DNA of 64,000 nucleotides, taken from positions 62,001 through 126,000 of the forward strand of contig JAIEPF010000010.1 of NCBI GenBank assembly GCA_019749945.1. The letters are read 5' to 3'. The notes under the pieces are model-generated. The model did not search any database, was not told where the DNA came from, and was given only the letters and a program-made list of their open reading frames with translations. The position numbers and the translations under genes were made by a program. This DNA comes from Burkholderiales bacterium. GTDB taxonomy: Bacteria > Pseudomonadota > Gammaproteobacteria > Burkholderiales > SG8-41. Positions within the stretch are counted from its first letter, which is position 1; every line of letters starts with the position of its first letter. Below, in pieces: positions 15,132 to 23,158 of the stretch.

Positions 15132-15425
15132 GGTTCCAGTGGCGCCGGTTGTCCGGGCGCGGTGTAGTGGTTTGCCAAGGCCAGGTGCGGCATGTTGTGG
15201 TTGTTGATTCGGCTGGCCGGGAGCGGAGACGCCTGTCGGCAACCTTTGTTCAGCCGGAGGTTACAGGAACCGCGGCTTTATACCATAGTTCAATAAGGGG
15301 TTATAGCGTTTGGCCTGTGCTTTCGTTTGCTGCGCTGCAAGCCTGCCGGGGCCGGCCCGCCGGCTTTGTCGGCAAGGCCTGAACAGGTAGTATCGCCATT
15401 TCCACCGGACATCCCCCGATTCGCC

Positions 15426-16334
15426 ATGGCCGATCGTCGCCTGCAGGTATTCCATGCCGTCGCCCGCCAGCTTTCGTTCACGAAGGCGGCGGAGCAGTTG
15501 TTCATGACCCAGCCCGCGGTCACCTTCCAGATCAAGCAGCTCGAGGAACACCTGAACACCCGGCTGTTTGAACGCAGCCACGGCAGCATCGCGCTGACCC
15601 CCGCCGGGGAACTGGTATTGGGTTATGCCGAAAAAATCCTGACCCTGTCCGAGGAGCTGGAAACCCGGGTCGGCGAGCTGACCGGTGCGATCAGCGGGCC
15701 GCTGCTGCTCGGCGCCAGCACCACCATCGCCGAGTTCTACCTGCCGCAGATCCTCGGCGAGTTCAAGGCGGCGCACCCCCATGTGCAGGTGCACATGACG
15801 GTGGCCAATTCGGAGACCATCGAATCGCGCGTGTCTGAACATGCGCTGGATCTCGGCCTGATCGAGTCACCTTCGCACCTCGCCGGGGTGCAGACCGAAG
15901 TGTGCTGCGAGGATGTGCTGGTGATGATCTGCAGCCCGAAATACAAACTGGCCAAAGCCAAAAGCGTTTCGGCGGCGGAAATCGCCGGCGAACCCTTCAT
16001 CAGCCGCGAGTCCGGATCCGGCACGCGCGAGTTTTCCGATCATTATTTCCAGCAGAACAGGATTGCGCCCGATGCGATCAATATCGTCATGGAGCTGGGC
16101 AGCTCCGAGGCGATCAAGGGCGTGGTCGCGACCGGGCTCGGTGTGTCCGTGCTGTCGCGCGTGACCGTGGCCAAGGAACTGAAGCTCGGTGTGCTGATGG
16201 CGGTGCCGCTGGATCCGCCGCTGATCCGCAACCTGTCGGTGGTGACCCCGCGCAACAGGTTCCGTCCGCGCCTGGTTTCGACTTTTGTCGAATTCGCGAT
16301 GACGCGGATGAAGGACATGGCCCTCGCGCAATGA
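15426..16334 (+). CDS. LysR-family regulator, CbbR/YeiE-like
   Basis: A 302-aa LysR regulator starting MADRRLQVFHAVARQLSFTK at 15426. The HTH is FTKAAEQLFMTQPAVTFQIK (about residues 18-37). The effector domain has SGPLLLGASTTIAEFYLPQI, ISRESGSGTREF and SSEAIKGVVATGLGVSVLS. The RESGSGTR motif groups it with CbbR/YeiE-like proteins. Its stop overlaps the ATG of the next small gene (ATGA), so the two are coupled. The 294 bases between it and lplT hold the divergent promoters. The target is unknown. Confidence 0.88.
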   Translation: MADRRLQVFHAVARQLSFTKAAEQLFMTQPAVTFQIKQLEEHLNTRLFERSHGSIALTPAGELVLGYAEKILTLSEELETRVGELTGAISGPLLLGASTTIAEFYLPQILGEFKAAHPHVQVHMTVANSETIESRVSEHALDLGLIESPSHLAGVQTEVCCEDVLVMICSPKYKLAKAKSVSAAEIAGEPFISRESGSGTREFSDHYFQQNRIAPDAINIVMELGSSEAIKGVVATGLGVSVLSRVTVAKELKLGVLMAVPLDPPLIRNLSVVTPRNRFRPRLVSTFVEFAMTRMKDMALAQ

Positions 16335-16675
16335 CCGGGGATGAGCGGCGGCAGGCCCTGCTCGCGGTGTTTGACCGGCTGGAGCCGCGGCAGCAGGGCA
16401 TGTTGCTGGATTTTGCGGCGACCCTGCCGGCGCGTGATGACCCTGTGCCGGCAACGATGCGGCCGGAGCCGCGTCCCGCCGAAGAGTCGGTGGTGGCGGC
16501 GATCAGACGCCTGACCCGTGGTTTTCCCGCCGCCGGGCGGCGCCGGCTGATCGGGCCGGTGTCGGCACTGATGGCACAGCATGCATTGCAGGGGCGGGCG
16601 GCAACCGAGGTCATCGATGAACTCGAGGCGGTGTTTGAGCGGCAGCATGCAAAGACAGTGCAGAGTGCGAAGTGA
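16331..16675 (+). CDS. Small hypothetical protein coupled to LysR gene (114 aa)
   Basis: ATG at 16331 overlaps the LysR stop by four bases (ATGA). The 114-aa product begins MTGDERRQALLAVFDRLEPR and continues QQGMLLDFAATLPARDDP. The C-terminal half is Arg/Ala-rich (IRRLTRGFPAAGRRRLIGPV). It is a soluble, helical, basic protein without a signal peptide. It resembles short conserved betaproteobacterial proteins found next to alr, but I know no function. Its 3' end (VQSAK) and stop are built from a 7-bp tandem repeat tract, so the C-terminus may be recently altered. Confidence 0.65.
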   Translation: MTGDERRQALLAVFDRLEPRQQGMLLDFAATLPARDDPVPATMRPEPRPAEESVVAAIRRLTRGFPAAGRRRLIGPVSALMAQHALQGRAATEVIDELEAVFERQHAKTVQSAK

Positions 16676-16697
16676 TGAGTGCGGAACGAAGTGCAAT
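16658..16697 (+). repeat. 7-bp tandem repeat tract (GTG-N4)
   Basis: GTG trinucleotides occur at 16658, 16665, 16672 and 16679, an exact 7-base period (GTGCAGA, GTGCGAA, GTGATGA, GTGCGGA), with another at 16691. The tract overlaps the stop of the preceding gene. It resembles the heptad tracts at 23028-23062 and 63395-63422. Confidence 0.6.
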
Positions 16698-16718
16698 CCT
16701 TCATTTGACTGACCGTCC

Positions 16719-17792
16719 ATGCCACGGCCGATAACCGCGACCATTGATCTCGCGGCGCTGGCGCATAACCTCGGCGTTGCGCGCGCGCATGCGCCGCATG
16801 CCAGGGTGTTTGCCGTGATCAAGGCCAATGCCTACGGCCACGGCCTGCTGCGCGCCGCGAAAGCCCTGGCCGCGGCGGACGGTTTTGCGGTGCTCGAATT
16901 CGATGCCGCAATCCGGCTGCGTGATGCCGGTTACACGCAACGCATTGTTTTATTGGAAGGTTTTTTTGATGCGCGGGAAGCAGAGGCGGGTGCTGCGCAA
17001 AAAATCGCCAGCGTGCTGCATACCCGGGAGCAGTTTGCGCTGATCAATCCGCTGGCTGCAGGATCCCGGCTCGATGTGCTGCTCAAGATCAACAGCGGCA
17101 TGAACCGCCTGGGATTCATGCCGCAGGCCGTGAGCGGCGTTTATGAAACACTGCAGGAAAATCCCGCGGTCGGCAAAATCACGCTGATGACCCATTTTGC
17201 CGATGCCGACGGCGCGGGCGGCGTGGCCGCGCAGATGGCGGTGTTCGAGCGCGCTGCGGCGGGCATTGCCGCGCCGCGCAGCCTCGCCAATTCGGCGGCG
17301 ACGCTGCGTTATCCGGAAACGCACTTCGACTGGATCCGGCCTGGCATCCTGCTCTACGGTTCTTCGCCGTTCACCGATCGCAGCGCGGCGGAACTGGGAC
17401 TGAAGCCGGTGATGACGCTGGCGTCCGAAATCATCAGTGTCTGCGACTTGAAGCCCGGTGATAGCGTCGGTTACGGCGGCACTTTCCGCGCTGAACGGGC
17501 GATGCGCATCGGCATCGTCGCCTGCGGTTATGCCGACGGTTATCCGCGCCATGCGCCCAGCGGCACACCGCTGCGGGTGGGCGACAGGATGACCGCGACC
17601 GTGGGCCGGGTGTCGATGGACATGCTGTGTGCCGACATCACCGGCATGCCCGAGGCGGGCATCGGCACCCGTGTCGTGTTGTGGGGCGAGGGCAACCCGA
17701 TTGATGCCGTGGCGCAGGCCGCAGGCACCGTCAGTTATGAACTGGTGTGTGCATTGGCACCGCGTGTCCCGGTGATCGAACAACCGGAATGA
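16719..17792 (+). CDS. alr: Alanine racemase
   Basis: A 357-aa PLP enzyme that makes D-alanine for peptidoglycan. The PLP lysine lies in VFAVIKANAYGHG (about residues 29-41). The catalytic tyrosine region is DSVGYGGTFRAE and the C-terminal beta domain has TVGRVSMDMLCADI. Fold-type III barrel elements such as LLKINSGMNRLGF and LANSAATLRYP are present. Length is normal. It is followed after 27 bases by a hydrolase gene and then radA, all on the plus strand. alr next to radA is a common betaproteobacterial arrangement. Confidence 0.93.
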   Translation: MPRPITATIDLAALAHNLGVARAHAPHARVFAVIKANAYGHGLLRAAKALAAADGFAVLEFDAAIRLRDAGYTQRIVLLEGFFDAREAEAGAAQKIASVLHTREQFALINPLAAGSRLDVLLKINSGMNRLGFMPQAVSGVYETLQENPAVGKITLMTHFADADGAGGVAAQMAVFERAAAGIAAPRSLANSAATLRYPETHFDWIRPGILLYGSSPFTDRSAAELGLKPVMTLASEIISVCDLKPGDSVGYGGTFRAERAMRIGIVACGYADGYPRHAPSGTPLRVGDRMTATVGRVSMDMLCADITGMPEAGIGTRVVLWGEGNPIDAVAQAAGTVSYELVCALAPRVPVIEQPE

Positions 17793-17819
17793 ACAACAAC
17801 GAGCAAAGGGGGAACGGCG

Positions 17820-18680
17820 ATGCCGTGGCGTGACTGGCAGGACGATATCGAGCGGCAATTCAATCCGCGGGCATGGGCGACCGATGTGGATGCGCAGCAC
17901 GCGCTGCGCGGCAAACTGTCGGCGGCGGCGCGGCAGCGGCTGAAGGGCGAGTTCGACCTCGCCTACGGCGACACGCCGCGGCAGAAGCTTGATGTCTACC
18001 ATGCGGGCGACAGCAAGGCGCCGATCGTGGTCTACCTGCACGGCGGCTACTGGCGGGTCGGCGAGAAGGAAAAACAGGCGATCCTGGCCGAGCCGCTGGT
18101 GCAGGCCGGGTTCCCGGTGGTGATGCTCGGCACCGATCTGTGCCCGGCGGTTGCGCTGGATGAGATCGTGACACAGGTGATGCGCGGCATCGTCTGGGTT
18201 GCACGGAATGCGCAGCGTATCGGTGGCGACGGCCGGCGTATTTATCTCTATGGCCATTCCGCGGGCGCGCACCTCGCGGCGATGGGGCTGGCCGAGGACT
18301 GGATGCGTCACGGCCTGCCTGCAGACCTGATCTGCGGCGCGACCCTGGTGTCCGGCATCTACGACGTCGAACCGGTGCTGCATATCAGCGTCAACGACCT
18401 GATCCGGCTGACTCCGGACCGGATTGATGCACTGAGTCCGCAGTTCCATCCGCCGCGGCGACCGCTGCCGCTGGTGCTGGCCGCAGGGGGCGAGGAGGCG
18501 CCGGGCTGGGTGGCGCAGACCCATGAGTACGCCGCAGTGTGCGAACGCGCCGGCTGCAAGGTGGAGGTCATTGTCGTGCCGCACGAGGGGCACTTCAGTA
18601 CGATCCCGATGCAGGCCGATGCCGGGCACCCGATCAACCAGGCGATGCTGCGTCACCTGCGCGCGCTGCATCAGGGCTGA
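17820..18680 (+). CDS. Alpha/beta hydrolase, kynurenine-formamidase-like
   Basis: A 286-aa alpha/beta hydrolase. The oxyanion-hole motif is VVYLHGGYWRVG (about residues 69-80) and the nucleophile elbow is LYGHSAGAHLAAM (about 141-153), with a C-terminal HEGHFSTI carrying the catalytic His. HGGYW with GHSAGAH is typical of esterases and arylformamidases of the BD-FAE family. The substrate is unknown. No signal peptide. Its end is 2 bases before the GTG of radA, so it probably sits in the alr-radA transcript. Confidence 0.82.
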   Translation: MPWRDWQDDIERQFNPRAWATDVDAQHALRGKLSAAARQRLKGEFDLAYGDTPRQKLDVYHAGDSKAPIVVYLHGGYWRVGEKEKQAILAEPLVQAGFPVVMLGTDLCPAVALDEIVTQVMRGIVWVARNAQRIGGDGRRIYLYGHSAGAHLAAMGLAEDWMRHGLPADLICGATLVSGIYDVEPVLHISVNDLIRLTPDRIDALSPQFHPPRRPLPLVLAAGGEEAPGWVAQTHEYAAVCERAGCKVEVIVVPHEGHFSTIPMQADAGHPINQAMLRHLRALHQG

Positions 18681-18682
18681 GC

Positions 18683-20059
18683 GTGGCTAAAGCCAAAACG
18701 GTCTATGTCTGCACCGAATGCGGTGGCCAGGCCTCGAAATGGCAGGGCCAGTGTCCGCATTGCCAGGCGTGGAATACGCTGGTCGAATCGGTGGCGGATA
18801 CCGCCGCACCATCGGCGAACCGGTTTTCGCTGATCGCCGAAACCGGCAAGCTGCAGCGCCTGTCGGAAGTCGAGGCGCGCGAAGAGTCGCGCGTGTCCAG
18901 CGGCATTGAAGAATTTGACCGCGTGCTCGGCGGCGGTCTGGTGCCGGGCGCGGTGATCCTGATCGGCGGCGATCCCGGCATCGGCAAATCGACGCTGCTG
19001 CTGCAGTCGCTGGCCACCATGGGTGCCGCGCGCAAGGTGATTTATGTGTCGGGCGAGGAGTCGCCGCAGCAGATCGCACTGCGCGCGCAGCGGCTCAATG
19101 CCGAGGCGGCGCATGTCCATGTGCTGCCCGAAACCAGTCTCGGCAAGATCCAGGCGGTGATCCAGTCCGAAAAGCCCGAAATCGCCGTCATCGATTCGAT
19201 CCAGACTTTGTACTCCGATGCGCTGACCTCGGCGCCGGGCTCGGTGGCGCAGGTGCGCGAATGCGCGGCGCAGCTGACGCGGCTGGCCAAGGCAAGCGGC
19301 ACCACCATCATATTTGTCGGCCATGTCACCAAGGAGGGCACGCTGGCCGGGCCGCGCGTGCTCGAACACATGGTCGATACCGTGCTCTATTTCGAGGGCG
19401 ACACCCATTCCAGTTTTCGCCTGATCCGCGCCTTCAAGAACCGTTATGGCGCGGTCAATGAGCTGGGCGTGTTTGCGATGACCGACAAGGGATTGAAAGG
19501 TGTGGCCAATCCCTCGGCGCTGTTCCTGTCGCAGCATGACAGCGAAGTCGCGGGCTCCTGCGTGATGGTGACGCAGGAAGGTACGCGGCCGCTGCTGGTG
19601 GAGGTGCAGGCGCTGGTCGATGAGGCGCATGCGCCGAACCCGCGGCGCCTCAGTGTCGGGCTGGAGCAGAACCGGCTGGCGCTGCTGCTGGCGGTGCTGC
19701 ATCGTCATTCCGGCATCGCCTGTTTTGATCAGGATGTGTTCGTCAATGCGGTGGGCGGGGTGCGCATTTCGGAACCCGCGGCCGATCTCGCGGTGCTGAT
19801 GGCGGTGGTGAGTTCGTTAAAAAACAAACCGTTGCCGAAAAAACTGGTGGTGTTCGGCGAAGTCGGCCTGGCCGGCGAAGTGCGGCCGGTGCAGCGCGGC
19901 CAGGAGCGGCTGAGGGAAGCCGCCAAGCTCGGCTTCACCCATGCGCTGATTCCGCAGGCCAACGCGCCGCGGCAGGCGATCGCGGGCCTCAAAGTCATCG
20001 CGGTGCGGCGCATCGAGGATGCGGTCATCGGTTTTCGCGATGGATTCGGCGCGGCTTGA
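18683..20059 (+). CDS. radA: DNA repair protein RadA
   Basis: A 458-aa RecA-like branch-migration protein. I start at GTG 18683 (VAKAKTVYVCTECGGQ), because the longer frame overlaps the hydrolase gene. Domains in order: C4 zinc finger (CTECGGQ...CPHC, about residues 10-28), Walker A GDPGIGKST (about 95-103), the RadA-specific FKNRYGA motif (about 252), and a Lon-like C-terminal domain. RadA acts in recombination intermediate processing. All key motifs are intact. Confidence 0.93.
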   Translation: MAKAKTVYVCTECGGQASKWQGQCPHCQAWNTLVESVADTAAPSANRFSLIAETGKLQRLSEVEAREESRVSSGIEEFDRVLGGGLVPGAVILIGGDPGIGKSTLLLQSLATMGAARKVIYVSGEESPQQIALRAQRLNAEAAHVHVLPETSLGKIQAVIQSEKPEIAVIDSIQTLYSDALTSAPGSVAQVRECAAQLTRLAKASGTTIIFVGHVTKEGTLAGPRVLEHMVDTVLYFEGDTHSSFRLIRAFKNRYGAVNELGVFAMTDKGLKGVANPSALFLSQHDSEVAGSCVMVTQEGTRPLLVEVQALVDEAHAPNPRRLSVGLEQNRLALLLAVLHRHSGIACFDQDVFVNAVGGVRISEPAADLAVLMAVVSSLKNKPLPKKLVVFGEVGLAGEVRPVQRGQERLREAAKLGFTHALIPQANAPRQAIAGLKVIAVRRIEDAVIGFRDGFGAA

Positions 20060-20173
20060 GCGGATTCAGGGCGTCGTAAGGATTTACCGGTAAACTGGTT
20101 TCAAGCGCCTGCTGGAGACGTCATGTCTGCGGCGGGTGCGGCGGGCGCGCTTCAACATCGGAGGAGGTGCTGC

Positions 20174-20233
20174 ATGAACAAGCCCTGTGTCAGCGCCCTT
20201 CGTTCCGGCGCCGCGGTGATTGTTATTAAGTAA
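20174..20233 (+). CDS. Possible 19-aa leader peptide upstream of liv genes
   Basis: Between radA and livG an unusually strong Shine-Dalgarno (GGAGGAGG, about 20159-20167) precedes ATG 20174 and a 19-codon frame, MNKPCVSALRSGAAVIVIK, ending TAA 20231-20233. The last codons encode Val-Ile-Val-Ile-Lys, and the stop lies in the AT-rich island before livG (20280). It could be a leader peptide for the branched-chain-type transporter operon, or the remnant of a lost gene. No attenuator hairpin was identified. Confidence 0.35.
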   Translation: MNKPCVSALRSGAAVIVIK

Positions 20234-20239
20234 TTGATT
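20227..20239 (-). promoter_or_regulatory. IHF-like site upstream of livG
   Basis: On the minus strand AATCAATTACTTA matches WATCAANNNNTTR exactly. It lies in an AT-rich island (about 20219-20262) just upstream of the liv operon. Role inferred. Confidence 0.35.
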
Positions 20240-20279
20240 TTATTGATAATTATAAGAAAATCATCGATTCTTTCCAAAC

Positions 20280-21047
20280 ATGACCGGCACCGACTACATC
20301 CTGGAAACACGCGGACTGACCAAGGCCTTCAGTGGTTTTGTCGCGGTCGACGGCGTCGATCTGCGCGTGCGGCGCGGCACGATACATGCCCTGATCGGTC
20401 CCAATGGCGCCGGCAAGACCACCTGCTTCAATCTGCTGACGCGGTTTCTGGCGCCCACGCAAGGCACGATCATTTTCAACGGCCGCGATATTACGCAGCT
20501 GCGCCCGTCGGCGATTGCCCGTCTCGGCCTGGTGCGATCGTTTCAGATTTCCGCCACTTTTCCGCACATGACGGTGCTGGAAAACGTACGGGTGGCGCTG
20601 CAGCGCAAGACCGGCATGTCGATGCATTTCTGGAAGTCCGGCCGCGCGCTGGACGCCTTGAACGGGCGGGCGCTGGAATTGCTGGAGGCGGTGGACCTCG
20701 GCGCGTTTGCCGGCACCATGACCGTCGAGCTGCCGTACGGTCGCAAGCGGGCGCTTGAAATCGCCACCACGCTGGCGCTGGATCCGGAAATGATGCTGCT
20801 TGATGAGCCGACACAGGGCATGGGGCATGAGGATGTCGGTCGCGTCGTTGACCTGATCCGCAAGGTGGCGGTCAACCGCACCGTGCTGATGGTGGAGCAC
20901 AACATGAACGTGGTGGCTGATTTGTCGGACACCATGACCGTGCTGGCCAGGGGCGCCGTGCTCGCCGAGGGGCCGTATGCGGAGGTATCCCGCAACCCGC
21001 AGGTGCTGGAGGCCTATGTCGGGACTGAGCAGGAGGCTGCGGCATGA
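20280..21047 (+). CDS. livG: ABC transporter ATP-binding protein LivG
   Basis: A 255-aa ATPase subunit of a branched-chain amino-acid-type (HAAT) importer. Walker A is GPNGAGKTTCF (about residues 41-51). The signature region is LPYGRKRALEIATTLAL, the usual LivG variant. Walker B is MMLLDEPTQGMGHED, and the H-loop lies in VLMVEHNMNVV. First structural gene of livGFKHM. It overlaps livF by four bases (ATGA). Start ATG 20280 lacks a good ribosome-binding site. Confidence 0.92.
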   Translation: MTGTDYILETRGLTKAFSGFVAVDGVDLRVRRGTIHALIGPNGAGKTTCFNLLTRFLAPTQGTIIFNGRDITQLRPSAIARLGLVRSFQISATFPHMTVLENVRVALQRKTGMSMHFWKSGRALDALNGRALELLEAVDLGAFAGTMTVELPYGRKRALEIATTLALDPEMMLLDEPTQGMGHEDVGRVVDLIRKVAVNRTVLMVEHNMNVVADLSDTMTVLARGAVLAEGPYAEVSRNPQVLEAYVGTEQEAAA

Positions 21048-21766
21048 CCAGTGCCTTCAGTCCGGACGTTGAAATGCTGCGGGTGACCAACCTGCATGCC
21101 TATTATGGCGAGTCTCATGTGCTGCACGGCATTGATTTCAATGTGAATCGCGGGGAGGTGGTGACCCTGCTCGGACGCAACGGGGCGGGCCGCACCTCCA
21201 CGCTGCGCGCGGTGCTGGGTCTGACCGGGCAGCGCAGCGGCTCGATTACGGTGAACGGGCGCGAGACGATCACGCTGCCCACCCATCAGATAGCGCATCT
21301 CGGCATCGGTTATTGCCCGGAGGAGCGCGGGATTTTTGCCAGCCTCAGCACCGAAGAAAACCTGCTGTTGCCCCCGGCCGTCGCCAGCGGCGGCATGAGC
21401 GTGGAGGAAATTTACGGCATGTTTCCCAATCTGCATGAGCGGCGCCGCAGCCCCGGTTCCCGGCTGTCCGGGGGCGAGCAGCAGATGCTCGCGATCGCGC
21501 GCATCCTGCGCACCGGCGCCCGGCTGCTGTTGCTGGACGAGATCAGCGAGGGGCTGGCGCCCGTCATTGTGCGCACGCTGGGCGGAACCATCCGCGACCT
21601 GAAAGCCCGGGGCTACACCATTGTGATGGTCGAACAGAATTTCCGTTTTGCCGCGCCGCTGGCCGACCGGCATTATGTCATTGAGCATGGCCGAATCGTC
21701 GAATCCGTGAGCAGGGACGAATTGTCCGCGCGCATGGGGCGATTGCACGAACTTCTGGGCGTTTGA
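21044..21766 (+). CDS. livF: ABC transporter ATP-binding protein LivF with Arg in Walker A
   Basis: A 240-aa ATPase subunit pairing with LivG. The Walker A reads LLGRNGAGRTSTLRAV (about residues 35-50). The invariant catalytic lysine is arginine (codon CGC), so nucleotide hydrolysis at this site may be weak. The other motifs are intact: signature RLSGGEQQMLAIARIL, Walker B LLLLDEISEGLAPVIV, H-loop-equivalent TIVMVEQNF (Gln here is usual for LivF). It is coupled to livG by an ATGA overlap. Confidence 0.9.
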   Translation: MTSAFSPDVEMLRVTNLHAYYGESHVLHGIDFNVNRGEVVTLLGRNGAGRTSTLRAVLGLTGQRSGSITVNGRETITLPTHQIAHLGIGYCPEERGIFASLSTEENLLLPPAVASGGMSVEEIYGMFPNLHERRRSPGSRLSGGEQQMLAIARILRTGARLLLLDEISEGLAPVIVRTLGGTIRDLKARGYTIVMVEQNFRFAAPLADRHYVIEHGRIVESVSRDELSARMGRLHELLGV

Positions 21767-21802
21767 GTCTGCTTTTCCACCATTGAGAGGGAAGGAACCA
21801 AC

Positions 21803-23023
21803 ATGAAAAAGAAATTGATGATTACCGCAATCGCAGGCGTTTTACTCGGTTTGGCCGCGGGGGTTCCTGCGCAACAGGCTAAACTTTCCGGCGGACTGGT
21901 CAAAATCGGCATCCTGACGGATTTGTCGGGCACCTATTCGGATCTGTCGGGACAAGGGTCGGTCATCGCCGCGCGCATGGCGATCGAGGACTTTCTGAAG
22001 CAGGAAAAAAATCCGTTCAAGGTCGAGCTGGTATCGGCGGATCACCAGAACAAGGGGGACGTGGCCTCGAACAAGGCCCGCGAGTGGTTCGAGCGCGACG
22101 GCGTGGACATGATCGGCGACCTGGTGACCTCCTCCACCGCGCTTGCCGTGATGCCGGTGGCCAAGGAGATGAACCGGGTGACCATCGTCAACGGCGCCGC
22201 TTCAACCAACATCACCGGCAAGGCCTGCACCGACCTGAATGTCCACTATGCCTACGACACCTATGCGCTGGCCATAGGCACCGGACGCGCGGTGGTGAAG
22301 CAGGGCGGTGATTCCTGGTTTTTTCTGACGGCGGATTATGCCTTCGGCCATTCGCTGGAAAAAGACACCAGCGATGTGGTGACCGCAATGGGCGGCAAGG
22401 TGCTCGGTTCGGTGCGCCATCCGTTTCCCGGCACGGATTTTTCCTCTTTCCTGCTGAAGGCACAGGCCTCGGGCGCCAAGGTGATCGGACTCGCCAATGC
22501 CGGCACCGACACCACCAATTCGATCAAGCAGGCGGCGGAATTCGGCATTACTCCGAAACAGTCGCTGGCCGGACTGCTGATGTTCATCACCGACGTGCAC
22601 AGCCTGTCGCTGAAAACCGCGGGCGGCATGTATCTGACCGAGGGCTTTTACTGGGATCTCAACAACGAGACGCGCGCCTGGTCGAAGCGCTTCTTTGACC
22701 AGCACAAGCGCATGCCGACCATGGTCCAGGCGGGCGTCTATTCCTCCACCATGCATTATCTGAAGGCGGTCAAGGATGCGGGCACCGATGAGGCGAAGGC
22801 GGTGGTGAAGAAAATGAAGGACACGCCGGTCAATGATTTTTTTGCAAAAAACGGCAGCATTCGCGAAGACGGCCGGCTGTTGCACGACTTCTACCTGCTG
22901 CAGGTGAAAAGGCCGGCGGAGTCGAAGGGACCGTGGGACTACTACCACGTGCGCCAGGTGATTCCGGCGGCTGATGCGGCGATACCCGCAGCGAAAAGCG
23001 AGTGTCCCCTGCTCAAGAAATAA
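21803..23023 (+). CDS. livK: Periplasmic ligand-binding protein of the LivK type
   Basis: A 406-aa type I periplasmic binding protein with a signal peptide (MKKKLMITAIAGVLLGLAAG, cleavage near GVPAQQ). The start of the mature fold reads KIGILTDLSGTYSDLSGQGS, followed by VELVSADHQNKGDVASNKAR. HAAT family receptors of this length often bind amides, aromatic acids or branched-chain compounds rather than leucine itself, so the ligand is open. It is preceded by a GGAAGGAA ribosome-binding site. A 7-8-bp repeat element lies between its stop and livH. Confidence 0.9.
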   Translation: MKKKLMITAIAGVLLGLAAGVPAQQAKLSGGLVKIGILTDLSGTYSDLSGQGSVIAARMAIEDFLKQEKNPFKVELVSADHQNKGDVASNKAREWFERDGVDMIGDLVTSSTALAVMPVAKEMNRVTIVNGAASTNITGKACTDLNVHYAYDTYALAIGTGRAVVKQGGDSWFFLTADYAFGHSLEKDTSDVVTAMGGKVLGSVRHPFPGTDFSSFLLKAQASGAKVIGLANAGTDTTNSIKQAAEFGITPKQSLAGLLMFITDVHSLSLKTAGGMYLTEGFYWDLNNETRAWSKRFFDQHKRMPTMVQAGVYSSTMHYLKAVKDAGTDEAKAVVKKMKDTPVNDFFAKNGSIREDGRLLHDFYLLQVKRPAESKGPWDYYHVRQVIPAADAAIPAAKSECPLLKK

Positions 23024-23027
23024 AGCA

Positions 23028-23150
23028 GTGAACGGGTGAAAGGTGAAGGGTGAACGCGTGACATTCTGCGGGACTAAGTTTGTGCGCGGCTTCCGCGCCA
23101 AGTGCAGCGGGGTTGCCCGTTCACCCGTTCACCCCTTCACTCGTTCACCG
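23028..23150. repeat. Inverted pair of 7-8-bp repeat tracts
   Basis: The left arm has GTGAA units starting at 23028, 23036, 23043, 23050 and 23058 (period 7-8). The right arm has TTCAC units with CAC at 23122, 23130, 23138 and 23146 (period 8). The arms are mutually complementary, so the mRNA between livK and livH can form a long imperfect stem around a loop of about 60 bases. The element may modulate the livK:livH expression ratio. Confidence 0.6.
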
Positions 23151-23158
23151 TTTTAACC

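Noticed and set aside
16950-18671. 573-aa minus-strand frame
   Set aside because: It is antisense to alr and the hydrolase gene, with shadow composition and no motifs.
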